Assembly: GCF_009695605.1 (NCBI RefSeq)
Contig: NZ_VUNQ01000007.1
Span: 42,527-106,526 of the forward strand
DNA: 64,000 bases
Direction: 5' to 3'
From: Tissierella pigra
Lineage (GTDB): Bacteria; Bacillota; Clostridia; Tissierellales; Tissierellaceae
The notes beneath the pieces were generated by a model. The model was not told the DNA's origin. It saw only the letters and a program-made list of their open reading frames with translations, and searched no databases. Of this stretch, positions 8,797-16,760 are shown in pieces. The translations under genes and the position numbers were made by a program. Positions within the stretch are counted from its first letter, which is position 1. Each line of letters begins with the position of its first letter.

Positions 8797-10308
8797 CTAT
8801 TTCCTAGTATATTTATTTACTAATAATAAAACCCTTTCAAGAGTATCATTATCTCCTACCCATATATCTGGAAAAAATCCAACTCCCTCTTTATGGATTT
8901 TTTCATCATATATACTTAACACACGCCCAAACTGAAAATTTATTTTAGAGCTATAAAGCCTTCCTTCAACATATCTATCGCTTAATGTAACTCCTCCAGT
9001 ATTTGTACCTACAAAAACTATATTTTCTAAATTATATAGAAATTCTACAAAAGATTCACCTGAAGAAGCTGTTCTTTTATCAACTAATACAAAAATAATA
9101 TTATTATTTTTTATTTTAGTATTGCTTCCCAAGGATATACCCCATTGATTTATATTTGATTCTATTTTTTGTTTTTCATTTTCTATTATTTCTTTAATAT
9201 ATTCATCATCATAATCAGTATCTATATTTTGTAAATATTTCTCAGTGATATAACTGTTTACTTTGCTATATAAAGTAGCAGTTGTACAAATTTTCTTAGG
9301 ACTTTCTCCTGTAAAGTTAGTAAACCACTTAATTCCTAGGGTATCTTGCCCTCCAGAATTTCCTCTAATATCAATAATACTAATGGGGTATTGATTTATC
9401 ACACTAGGTGTCTCTATAAAGATAGTATTATTTTCTTTCTCTACCATAGTTCTCAGAGATATTATTGGAATATTCCCTTCAATTTTTTCATTGAAAACTT
9501 TATCATTTTCTATGTCTAAAATTTTAGCCTCTTTCAATTTTATTGTCTTTAGTATTTCCCTATTATCTTCATCAAATAATTTTACATTTAAAGTTAAAGT
9601 CTGTCCTAATGATTGAACCTTACCTAGATAATAAATTAAATCCCCTTCTTTATTTATAGATAATTTTAAATAGTCATCATATTTTTTTCTATTATCAATA
9701 TCTTTTAGATAATATCTAATATTATCTATATATGTATAATATCCTTTTCTAGGATCTAATAAAAATTCTAATTCGTCGTTATGAAAATAATACTTTTTAT
9801 CTACAAGCTGATGTCCATTTATGGAAAAATGAGCATCTTGAATAAAATTTAAGTTGTCTATTAGTATATCTGAAAAATATTCTGCTGTTAATGTATCCGC
9901 ATTTATTTCATTAATGGTATTGATGGTACTAAATTTGGCATTATTAAAAATTTGGTCTCCACCAAAAAATGTATATGGAGCATATGAATATTTTAGAAAA
10001 TCAAATAAATAATCTACATCTTTTATGGCTTGGACTTTAGTAATTTGTCTATATGGATTAAATTTTTCATCAAGAGAATTCATATCATACTCTGTCAACA
10101 AATCTATATCTTCATTACTTAAACCTATTTCGTCTTTATTAAAATTATAAATAAATCTACTTAAATCATCTATAACTTCATGAGAGCTAACCCGACTTGT
10201 ATTTATTTCTTTTAACAAATCATTTATGCTCTCCATATGTTTCCCCTTTGAACAACCAGATAATAAAATAGTACATAGAGAAACTATAATTAGCATAAAA
10301 TAATTCAT
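8797..10308 (-). CDS. S41 family peptidase lipoprotein
   Basis: A 503-aa secreted, membrane-anchored serine protease. ATG 10308 is preferred because it follows GGAGGTGCTAAAT; it yields a lipoprotein signal peptide with lipobox LLSGC at about residues 15-19. The C-terminal half is a tail-specific protease domain: IIDIRGNSGGQDT, the nucleophile region DKRTASSGESFVEFLYN (Ser in ASSGE), FVGTNTGGVT and EGVGFFPDIWVGDNDTLERV. No PDZ domain is obvious. Without the IS982 element it would lie only some 40 nt after the peptide-arginase stop, so it was probably the last gene of that operon. A role in cleaving or clearing an exported peptide is inferred. Confidence 0.85.
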   Translation of the reverse strand: MNYFMLIIVSLCTILLSGCSKGKHMESINDLLKEINTSRVSSHEVIDDLSRFIYNFNKDEIGLSNEDIDLLTEYDMNSLDEKFNPYRQITKVQAIKDVDYLFDFLKYSYAPYTFFGGDQIFNNAKFSTINTINEINADTLTAEYFSDILIDNLNFIQDAHFSINGHQLVDKKYYFHNDELEFLLDPRKGYYTYIDNIRYYLKDIDNRKKYDDYLKLSINKEGDLIYYLGKVQSLGQTLTLNVKLFDEDNREILKTIKLKEAKILDIENDKVFNEKIEGNIPIISLRTMVEKENNTIFIETPSVINQYPISIIDIRGNSGGQDTLGIKWFTNFTGESPKKICTTATLYSKVNSYITEKYLQNIDTDYDDEYIKEIIENEKQKIESNINQWGISLGSNTKIKNNNIIFVLVDKRTASSGESFVEFLYNLENIVFVGTNTGGVTLSDRYVEGRLYSSKINFQFGRVLSIYDEKIHKEGVGFFPDIWVGDNDTLERVLLLVNKYTRK

Positions 10309-10359
10309 ATTTAGCACCTCCATCTTGAAATTATACACTAAACACTACTATTTAAATTA

Positions 10360-10831
10360 ACCTGTTGTGCTATATAAAATTAATTATCTATAGGAACAGT
10401 TTGGTAATATATAAGGCTAGACTATCTTTAGGAAATCATAATCCAAATATTATGACCTAAAATTTTAGTTCTTAGTCTAGTTATTAAGCACCATAGAGAC
10501 TTAGCTTTAACTTTATTTAGATTAAGCTGCTCAGTCAATTGAGAGAATGAGATCTCTATCCTTCTTCTAGCTTTAAAAATTAACTGTCGAAGCGGCTGTG
10601 GAAATTGAGATTTACTGTTATTTCTTTTCATAGAAATTAAGTCTATTTCTTTTTCTTGTTTTAGTTCTAAAGTTAGCTTTTCACCCCATAACCTTTGTCT
10701 CCTATAATAGTTAAAGATTTATATAGCTCTGGCATATATTATCCTCCTATCATTCGTTGTGGCTATCAATGATAAGAGGATAATATAATTGTCAGAGTTT
10801 TTTATTAGTAAGTTTTACTAGCACAACAGGT
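10360..10831 (-). mobile_element. Internally deleted IS982-family element with intact ends and 7-bp TSD
   Basis: Terminal inverted repeats ACCTGTTGTGCTA and TAGCACAACAGGT bound a 472-bp element. TAAATTA is duplicated perfectly outside both ends (10353..10359 and 10832..10838). The interior holds only the 3' part of an IS982-type transposase, so the element is non-autonomous and about half of full length. It separates the peptide-arginase gene from the S41 protease gene without disrupting either. Confidence 0.85.
10428..10735 (-). pseudogene. IS982 family transposase, 3' remnant
   Basis: The minus-strand reading starts near ATG 10735 with a segment ending TIIGDKGYG (the DDE-region Asp), then suffers a frameshift. 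It continues in another frame through ISMKRNNSKSQFPQPLRQ, LIFKARRRIEISFSQLTEQL and LITRLRTKILGHNIW. The RRRIE block is the catalytic Glu region of IS982 transposases. The N-terminal part is absent, so the protein cannot be active. Confidence 0.85.
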
Positions 10832-11685
10832 TAAATTAGTCCTGACATTTCAAAAGCATCTATTAATTTTGTTTCCATCCATATTGCTTCTTCAGTAGTT
10901 GTATAACCACTGATATTTGATCTACATATTATTAGATAATCAATTATTACATTATTAAATATTAAAAATTTTATTATCTGATCTATTTTAATTATTATAT
11001 CATCTTTATTTCGAATCTTATTCTCTAAGGGCCCATCAAACTCATTATATTCAAGAAAGTAATGACCCTCCCTAGAATAAGCCGCTACCTTGCTTCCAAA
11101 TAATAATTTAAATTTATGATTATTATCTGTAATAAATGATTTATATTCATTTTCTGTAATCTCAATATTTCCATGTTCTCCAACCACATCATTGCACGAA
11201 AAGTAGTCTAAATCAATACTTAGAATAATTCTATTTTTCATAAAAGCTTCAATGTTTGTGTCTGGCTTAACCTCAAGTAAAAAGTTATTTCCTCCTCCAC
11301 TTATTATTTCAGGTTTAATGCTTATCAACATATGGCTTTCACTAACAGCTTCTGTCTCTAATGTAAATTCCATATACTTTTCTAGTTCTCTATTAGAGAG
11401 CCAGAAAACAGAGTTAACTGCACCATAATAAATGGAAGAAATTATATAATCTGATATCTTAAGTTGATTAAAAGTAATATCATCCAATATTGGTGATATT
11501 ATGTCTATTTGCTCTTTATCCTTTATAAGCTGATTCCAGCTATTTTGATTAACAATAGGCGATCCTAAATCATGGTGTTCATCTATATGAATTAAATCAT
11601 ATACTACATTATTTTTAAGATGAAAATGAACTATTTTCTTAAAAGCTTCATTATGTTCTGCTATAATTGTAATTTTTTCCACCAT
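10831..11685 (-). CDS. Peptide arginase-like protein (UPF0489 / FlmR-OspR type)
   Basis: A 284-aa protein with an arginase-fold metal site. The DxHxD motif is present as HIDEHHDLG (Asp35, His37, Asp39) and the second metal motif as ILSIDLDYFSCND (Asp158, Asp160). Near the C-terminus LIICRSNISGYTTTEEAIWM matches the SxxSGY block of UPF0489 proteins. This family includes peptide arginases such as OspR of the landornamide pathway, which hydrolyse Arg side chains in RiPP precursors to ornithine. The gene overlaps the YcaO gene by 35 nt, which argues for a joint function. The TAA stop lies at the IS982 junction, but the duplicated target restores the same stop, so the C-terminus is native. Activity is inferred. 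Confidence 0.75.
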   Translation of the reverse strand: MVEKITIIAEHNEAFKKIVHFHLKNNVVYDLIHIDEHHDLGSPIVNQNSWNQLIKDKEQIDIISPILDDITFNQLKISDYIISSIYYGAVNSVFWLSNRELEKYMEFTLETEAVSESHMLISIKPEIISGGGNNFLLEVKPDTNIEAFMKNRIILSIDLDYFSCNDVVGEHGNIEITENEYKSFITDNNHKFKLLFGSKVAAYSREGHYFLEYNEFDGPLENKIRNKDDIIIKIDQIIKFLIFNNVIIDYLIICRSNISGYTTTEEAIWMETKLIDAFEMSGLI

Positions 11686-12880
11686 TTATCCTCTCCATTC
11701 CTCTATCATTAGGTATGACACACATCCCCAAGCCGACAAGATAAAACTTCTCTATGGAAGGTATTATTACATTAATGCAACAAACATTGTTTGAATCGTA
11801 AATAACTCTATAATATACATGTAAATTATTCGAGTCTAATTTTTCAGTTATAATATTCAATAATTCTTTAACCGTATACTGATTATTATTTTCTGTCTTC
11901 ATCTCTACATTTACACAATTAATATTGTAATCCAAGAGAGCAATTCTTTTATAAACGGGGTATTCTTCAAAATTTATCAGTATTTGTTGGTCTTCTATCT
12001 CTAAATCAATATCATATAAATGAAATGCTTGTAAGCATTCTAAAAGTGCTCTTTCAAGTGCATATTCTGCAATTAATGATGTCCCAAACCCCTTTATAGG
12101 AATTTTAAAATCTGACCGTTTAAAGTATACCATATAGCTCGGAATTTTTAAATTACTTGTTATATCAACTATCTCCACTTCAGCCCCTACAGTTTTTTCT
12201 ACTACATCAACAAGCATTAATAAATATTCATTCAAAGAACTCTTTTTAACTATCCTTCTAGGCTCCTCATTAATAAAAGAATCAATATAATGCATTGATA
12301 ATGCATCTCGTTCAAGTAATTCATTAATAGCATGTATAGCAGCTTCTTCGAAACAAATTCCCATTGCAAAACCACTATTAGATACATATTTTAATACACT
12401 GTTCAACTTTTCATCAACAGTATAATTTAAATCTACGTTTATAAGAAATGCTGGATAAAAAATCTCACTAGCCTTATTAAATGATTTGTATCCAAAGCAT
12501 TTAATATCTTCATCTATGTTCATATTATGAATATAATTTGTTGGAAATTCTTTATTTAATACGGGACACCTATCCAAAATTTCTTGAATCTTTAGATTAG
12601 TAAATTCATAATTCTTAGCATCCTCAGCATAATAATAATGTTCTAAAGTTTCAAAAAGTGCACTAGCAAGTGATTGTTCTCCGAATCCTTTCCCATTCCC
12701 TATTAAGTTGCCACCTAGCCAATCATAATTACTAATATTAACTACAGTTGTATTTATATGCTTATTACTTGATTTATAAGTATGAATACTATGATCTAAA
12801 TTTAATCTATTTATATGCTCCTTTGCGAATCTAATTGCCTGCTTTGTATCTAAGGCTCTTTCTATATTCTTCACATTCAC
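11651..12880 (-). CDS. YcaO family protein (putative RiPP backbone-modifying enzyme)
   Basis: A 409-aa YcaO-domain protein. The ATP/Mg-binding Glu-rich blocks are visible: GFGEQSLASALFETLEH (about residues 65-81), FEEAAIHAINELLERDALS (177-195) and AEYALERALLECLQAFH after residue 250. YcaO enzymes phosphorylate peptide amide oxygens to form azolines, macroamidines or, with TfuA, thioamides. No separate E1-like partner or TfuA is encoded nearby. The C-terminus lacks the PxPxP tail typical of azoline-forming cyclodehydratases, so a non-canonical reaction is possible. Start codon is GTG (12880, or 12874 in frame) behind GAAAGG. It follows the permease pair by 13 nt and overlaps the arginase-like gene. 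Confidence 0.85.
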   Translation of the reverse strand: MNVKNIERALDTKQAIRFAKEHINRLNLDHSIHTYKSSNKHINTTVVNISNYDWLGGNLIGNGKGFGEQSLASALFETLEHYYYAEDAKNYEFTNLKIQEILDRCPVLNKEFPTNYIHNMNIDEDIKCFGYKSFNKASEIFYPAFLINVDLNYTVDEKLNSVLKYVSNSGFAMGICFEEAAIHAINELLERDALSMHYIDSFINEEPRRIVKKSSLNEYLLMLVDVVEKTVGAEVEIVDITSNLKIPSYMVYFKRSDFKIPIKGFGTSLIAEYALERALLECLQAFHLYDIDLEIEDQQILINFEEYPVYKRIALLDYNINCVNVEMKTENNNQYTVKELLNIITEKLDSNNLHVYYRVIYDSNNVCCINVIIPSIEKFYLVGLGMCVIPNDRGMERINGGKNYNYSRT

Positions 12881-12893
12881 TCAACCTTTCATA

Positions 12894-13664
12894 TTAGTTT
12901 GCTGACTGATACTTTTCCAAGCCTTTATTCCAAAAATAATATGATAGAATTCCTAAAATAAATATAAAAATTAAAAACCAAATATATTCCAATATATTAA
13001 ACTCTTTACGAATAAAATCAACAATAGAATTTGTGGCTATAAACGAGGGAATAATTATGCTAAAAATAAACTTAATTCCTCTCGGATAAAAGTTTCTTGG
13101 TCTTGCAGAAAAATCCATAATATATTCTGGAAGAGCTAATAATTTTTCCGACTTCTCGCTCCAAAAAGATGTTATTACTACAATATGATTTATTAAAAAT
13201 ACAAATACAATATTTAATACAAACATAAGAAAAACTATGACAATTTCTAATAAACCTAACCTTATTGGCAAGAAAAAACTAAATGTGATTATAGAAATGA
13301 TTAAACCTATAATACTTGGAATATCAACTCTATATAGAGAGTAAAAAAAGAATGAGTTCAATGGCCGAATAAGAATATAATCTAGTTCACCCTCAATTAT
13401 TGATTCTGATAATATCTCATGTGATAATATAAAGAAGAATTGATAACCATATGTTATTATATTAAAAGAACTAATAAGTAAAAAATAATCATCCCTACTC
13501 CATCCTAACAATAAATCTGAAAACTGAAAGTATACATATCCTGCAATAAATTCAATTCCAATAAACATTATTCCAAATATTATTATACAAATCGATGTAA
13601 ATCGATGTGACATCATCTCTGAGAAACTCTGATATAATAAATTCTTATATATCTTAAAATTCAT
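12894..13664 (-). CDS. ABC-2 family permease (DUF990 type), second subunit
   Basis: A 256-aa protein with about six predicted membrane segments, starting MNFKIYKNLLYQSFSEMMSH. The motif SESIIEGELDYILIRPLNSF is typical of the ABC2_membrane_6 (DUF990) permeases that occur as adjacent pairs with one ATPase. Its ATG overlaps the stop of the preceding permease (TAATG). It probably forms a heterodimer with that permease and exports the product of this island; the substrate is inferred. Confidence 0.82.
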   Translation of the reverse strand: MNFKIYKNLLYQSFSEMMSHRFTSICIIIFGIMFIGIEFIAGYVYFQFSDLLLGWSRDDYFLLISSFNIITYGYQFFFILSHEILSESIIEGELDYILIRPLNSFFFYSLYRVDIPSIIGLIISIITFSFFLPIRLGLLEIVIVFLMFVLNIVFVFLINHIVVITSFWSEKSEKLLALPEYIMDFSARPRNFYPRGIKFIFSIIIPSFIATNSIVDFIRKEFNILEYIWFLIFIFILGILSYYFWNKGLEKYQSAN

Positions 13665-14434
13665 TAGTTTCCACCTCCTTCATATTTTTTTAACCCTTTT
13701 TTGAAAATTCTTTTATATAGGATAAAAAATATAATTGCATAAAGTATGGAAACTAATGTTAACGTTTTAATGACTCTACTGTCATAATTCCCTTGAATAA
13801 CTCTAGTTGTAAAATGTCCAACTATTGAAAATGGATTATATTTAATTATTCTATACATCTCATCTGGTAGTAAATCAAGAGGAAAATAAATTCCACCTAA
13901 CAACATATAAAAAGCATTTAGGATTGGTCTTAAAGGCCAAATTTCAATAATCCAAAAAGATATGGTTGAAATTAACGATATCAACATAAAAAACATAATA
14001 TAATTTACTACTAGCAACATAATTATCTGTAAAAGTTGTTTTTCTATAGCATTAATACCAAATATTAAAATTAGCATAGTATAAATAAATATAAATATTG
14101 ATTTTTTTCCAGTATAATAAGCAAAAGATTCTCCTAATATACTCACTGGCCTAACTAACATTTCATTCAACTTTCCATTATGGATCATGCGCCCTAATCT
14201 AAATATTGGTTCAAATGAAAATAATAATCCTGTTGCTGTAGTTAATATAAGGTATATTACAATTTCACTGAAACTATATTTTTCAATTGTAACATTTGAT
14301 GCATAAATGCTATTCCAAACAAAAATCCCAGTCATCAATTGAATAACATTAGATATTATTGATAATATAAAATTAAACTTATATGTTAATTCAATTAAAA
14401 TTTGATTAATGGTTATTTTTATATATGTATTCAT
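13664..14434 (-). CDS. ABC-2 family permease (DUF990 type), first subunit
   Basis: About 256 aa with six hydrophobic segments. The ATG at 14434 is seven bases after GGAGG, which is better placed than the upstream TTG at 14440. The motif GRMIHNGKLNEMLVRPVSIL parallels the RPLN motif of its partner. A long C-terminal hydrophobic stretch ends in a basic tail. It overlaps or abuts the ATPase stop (14437) and the second permease start, showing tight operon packing. Confidence 0.82.
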   Translation of the reverse strand: MNTYIKITINQILIELTYKFNFILSIISNVIQLMTGIFVWNSIYASNVTIEKYSFSEIVIYLILTTATGLLFSFEPIFRLGRMIHNGKLNEMLVRPVSILGESFAYYTGKKSIFIFIYTMLILIFGINAIEKQLLQIIMLLVVNYIMFFMLISLISTISFWIIEIWPLRPILNAFYMLLGGIYFPLDLLPDEMYRIIKYNPFSIVGHFTTRVIQGNYDSRVIKTLTLVSILYAIIFFILYKRIFKKGLKKYEGGGN

Positions 14435-14436
14435 TA

Positions 14437-15408
14437 TCAAACCTCCAAAAATATTTCAGAAAGTATATCTTCTAAATTTGGAGTATCTTCTCTAATAGAA
14501 AGAATATTAGCCAAATCTAAATTTATTGACTTTAATGTCCCACTAAAAAGCGTTATTTTGAAAGTCAAATCATTGATTTGACTTACAATCATTTCTTCGT
14601 CTTGTAAAAAAGGTAGCTCACCATTCTTACTCTCTATTATATATGAATTTTTAACCTTGAATTTATTGGACAAATCTGCAATTGAACAATCCTCTTTTTT
14701 TTCACCTTTGCTAATAATAACTACTCTCTCTGCTAACTTCTCTATATCTTTAATATAATGACTTGTCAGAATAATTGTAGTTTTTTTCTTTTTGTTTACT
14801 TCTAACAGAAATTTATGTATTTGATTTTGGCTATTAATATCTAAACCTATTGTAGGTTCATCAAGAAAAACTATTTTGGGAGAGTAAAATAGGGTACATA
14901 CTAAATCAAATTTTGTTTTTTGCCCTAATGATAATTTTCTTACTGGAGTATCCTTCCATTGATGTAAATCAAGAATATTAAATAATTCCTTAATATTCTC
15001 TTCAAATACTGATGTGCTTACATTATACATCTCTTTGAGCATATATAATGTGTCCATAGGTGGAAGATCCCAAATCAATTGACTTTTTTGACCAAATAGT
15101 ACACCTATATTTTTTAAATATTCTTTTCTCCTATTAAAAGGATTTGAACCTAAACAACTTATTTCTCCACTCTTTTTCTCTAATATTCCTGTTAAAAGTT
15201 TAATTAATGTGGTCTTACCTGCACCATTTGAACCCAGTAAACCTACTATTTCTCCTTCATAGATAGTCAAGTTTATATCTTTAATAGCATCAATTTGTAT
15301 TTTTTCTCTTTTAAAAAAATCAGCAAGAGTTCCCTTCAACCCCTGCTTTTTCTCATAAGAAGTATATGAGTAATTTAAATTTGAACATTCTATAACTTTC
15401 TTTTCCAT
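14437..15408 (-). CDS. ABC transporter ATP-binding protein (island exporter)
   Basis: A 323-aa ATPase. Walker A GLLGSNGAGKTTLIKLL, signature KLSLGQKTKFDLVC, Walker B KIVFLDEPTIGLD and the switch His in ILTSHYIKDIEKLAE are all intact. A C-terminal extension after residue 240 is usual for the ATPases paired with DUF990 permeases. The ATG has a GGAGAAATAAG ribosome binding site. It is the first large gene of the island operon, about 95 nt downstream of the 55-aa peptide ORF. Confidence 0.92.
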   Translation of the reverse strand: MEKKVIECSNLNYSYTSYEKKQGLKGTLADFFKREKIQIDAIKDINLTIYEGEIVGLLGSNGAGKTTLIKLLTGILEKKSGEISCLGSNPFNRRKEYLKNIGVLFGQKSQLIWDLPPMDTLYMLKEMYNVSTSVFEENIKELFNILDLHQWKDTPVRKLSLGQKTKFDLVCTLFYSPKIVFLDEPTIGLDINSQNQIHKFLLEVNKKKKTTIILTSHYIKDIEKLAERVVIISKGEKKEDCSIADLSNKFKVKNSYIIESKNGELPFLQDEEMIVSQINDLTFKITLFSGTLKSINLDLANILSIREDTPNLEDILSEIFLEV

Positions 15409-15437
15409 CTTATTTCTCCTTTACTAAATTAATTTCA

Positions 15438-15729
15438 CACGATAAGTTTAGTTATCTTAAATACAGAATATAAATATTCAGTAAAACAAAATTTTATAAA
15501 TTCTACACTTGAGCATTAAGTTCTTTTAATATTCTAATTTCTATAGGAGAAACTTCTCTTAATCTCATCAATTTTTTTGCTTGTTCTATATCCATATAAA
15601 ATAGGTTGTCTTCCTCTAAATTGTAATTAGAGCATTCTATCATACTTACTTCACTACGCCTTCTACCCATAAACTTCACCACCTTTTTGCATTTGATATT
15701 GAATATTTATTAGATAAAAACTTATCGTG
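15438..15729. repeat. Imperfect inverted repeat enclosing the 55-aa peptide ORF
   Basis: CACGATAAGTTT (15438..15449) pairs perfectly with AAACTTATCGTG (15718..15729), and TAAATATTCA (15471..15480) with TGAATATTTA (15700..15709). A TTTCA run extends the outer arms with one bulge. The arms lie just outside the peptide ORF on both sides. They could be ends of a small element or a long-range RNA stem. Confidence 0.7.
15503..15670 (-). CDS. 55-aa peptide, candidate RiPP precursor of the YcaO cluster
   Basis: A short minus-strand ORF with a very strong ribosome binding site (AAGGTGGTGAAGTTT before ATG 15670) and stop TAG at 15503..15505. The product begins MGRRRSEVSMIECSNYNLEE and ends VSPIEIRILKELNAQV. 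It has one Cys, several Arg (RRR near the start, RLR and IR towards the end), an acidic middle (LEEDN) and no membrane segment. Its position at the head of the ABC-permease-YcaO-arginase operon, its size and the lack of another candidate make it the best precursor peptide. The C-terminal Arg residues could be arginase targets. A small regulator is the alternative. I recognise no family. Confidence 0.6.
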   Translation of the reverse strand: MGRRRSEVSMIECSNYNLEEDNLFYMDIEQAKKLMRLREVSPIEIRILKELNAQV

Positions 15730-15734
15730 TTGAA

Positions 15735-16123
15735 ACTAAAAAGCATTTCTAATATCGTATTATCTTTGATTTATTACATTTATCCACAGGAGGCTTGTAC
15801 TGGGCAACTTTATAGTTTGATACTAAGCCATTTTATTTCATATTCTATCTATTTTTCTTCTAGATACTTCATAGCCTGCTTTTTTAAGTTCGACTTTGAT
15901 TTTTCTTGTGCCCTAGTTATTTCTACTTGCTTTAAATATAGCAATAACTTTTGGTGTTATTTCATCTTCAGACCCTTTAGCTTTTGATTCATAGTAATAA
16001 GTACTTCGTGGGTGTTAAGTCATATTCAGATATAATATCATTCTTAGACTTACCACTTTCGTATAGTTTTACCATTTGATCTTTGAATTCTTAGGTATAG
16101 GTTCTTCTTTCTCTTTTTGTCAT
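15735..16123 (-). pseudogene. IS3-family (IS150-like) transposase remnant
   Basis: Reading minus from ATG 16123: MTKRERRTYT, an in-frame stop, then EFKDQMVKLYESGKSKNDII (OrfA). After a frameshift comes an OrfB-like stretch (YESKAKGSEDEITPKVIAIF, then KVELKKAGYEVSRRK), and finally VAQYKPPVDKCNKSKI before it breaks off. Multiple stops and frameshifts and loss of the DDE core show it is dead. It fills much of the gap upstream of the 55-aa peptide ORF. Confidence 0.8.
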
Positions 16124-16374
16124 ATAAACTCTCTCCTTTTTCTATTAATCGTTTACATAACCTTATTTTTATTGTCTAGTTTATTGTAACCTATCCAATT
16201 GAGTGATACCATCTTCCATTAGAATTTTTTAGTTGTACAGCAAGGTTCATTAATATACATTAAAACATACAGTAATATCAAAATCAACATATTTCGTTAG
16301 ACAAGTTTTGCAAGAAACTCGAATTTTGTCTAACTATCTGTTTTCGTTAACTTTAAATTCAATTTAGTCATATG

Positions 16375-16455
16375 TTACAATATAAAAAAAATAAGCAGTT
16401 GTTTCCAAACAACTCCTTCAGTAATTTTATTAATAGCTTTACTTTGTCTCTCCAT
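16375..16455 (-). pseudogene. MATE efflux protein, N-terminal fragment
   Basis: A 26-codon frame from ATG 16455 reads MERQSKAINKITEGVVWKQL and then LIFFIL before a stop. This matches the start of MATE-family transporters (NKITEGxIWKQLLxFFxPI). The rest of the gene is gone, apparently lost next to the IS3 remnant. Sequence from 16140 to 16375 shows no coding signal; it contains a 9-bp inverted repeat, GTTAGACAA/TTGTCTAAC, at 16296..16334. Confidence 0.65.
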
Positions 16456-16510
16456 AAATTGTCTCCCATCATATTAAATCTATATTTTCATTGATATATG
16501 AAAATATAAT

Positions 16511-16555
16511 TTATAATAAAATTCAACTACTTTTATAAAGAAATTAATGATATAA
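16511..16555. repeat. Direct repeat, right copy, flanking the YcaO island
   Basis: Forty-five bp matching 8739..8783 with four mismatches by eye. It lies 56-100 nt upstream of the truncated MATE start, in what would have been that gene's leader. Confidence 0.75.
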
Positions 16556-16600
16556 TCTCTGTTGCATACATCTCTGAATATTGTATTAATAGTTAATAGT

Positions 16601-16636
16601 AAATAGGCATATTTTTTATAAAAAATATGCCTATTT
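16601..16636 (-). terminator. Terminator of the second ABC exporter operon
   Basis: Perfect 18-bp inverted repeat with no loop (AAATAGGCATATTTTTTA and its complement), ending in T-rich sequence on both strands. It lies 125 nt after the permease stop at 16761. Confidence 0.75.
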
Positions 16637-16760
16637 TATATTTATAATTTAGAAAACTAATATTGAAAATCTTTATGTTAGTATATCTATAAAAGTATAA
16701 TTCAATTCTTTAGATGTTATTTCAAGTATAGTTATAATAAACTAAAACAATACCATTAAA

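Noticed and set aside
15727..15987. Plus-strand 86-aa hydrophobic ORF
   Set aside because: It is antisense to the degenerate IS3 transposase; it has no ribosome binding site, and the minus-strand reading explains the sequence.
8739..16555. Interpreting the 45-bp direct repeats as phage or ICE attachment sites
   Set aside because: No integrase, relaxase or tRNA target is present between or beside them, so a site-specific element is not supported.
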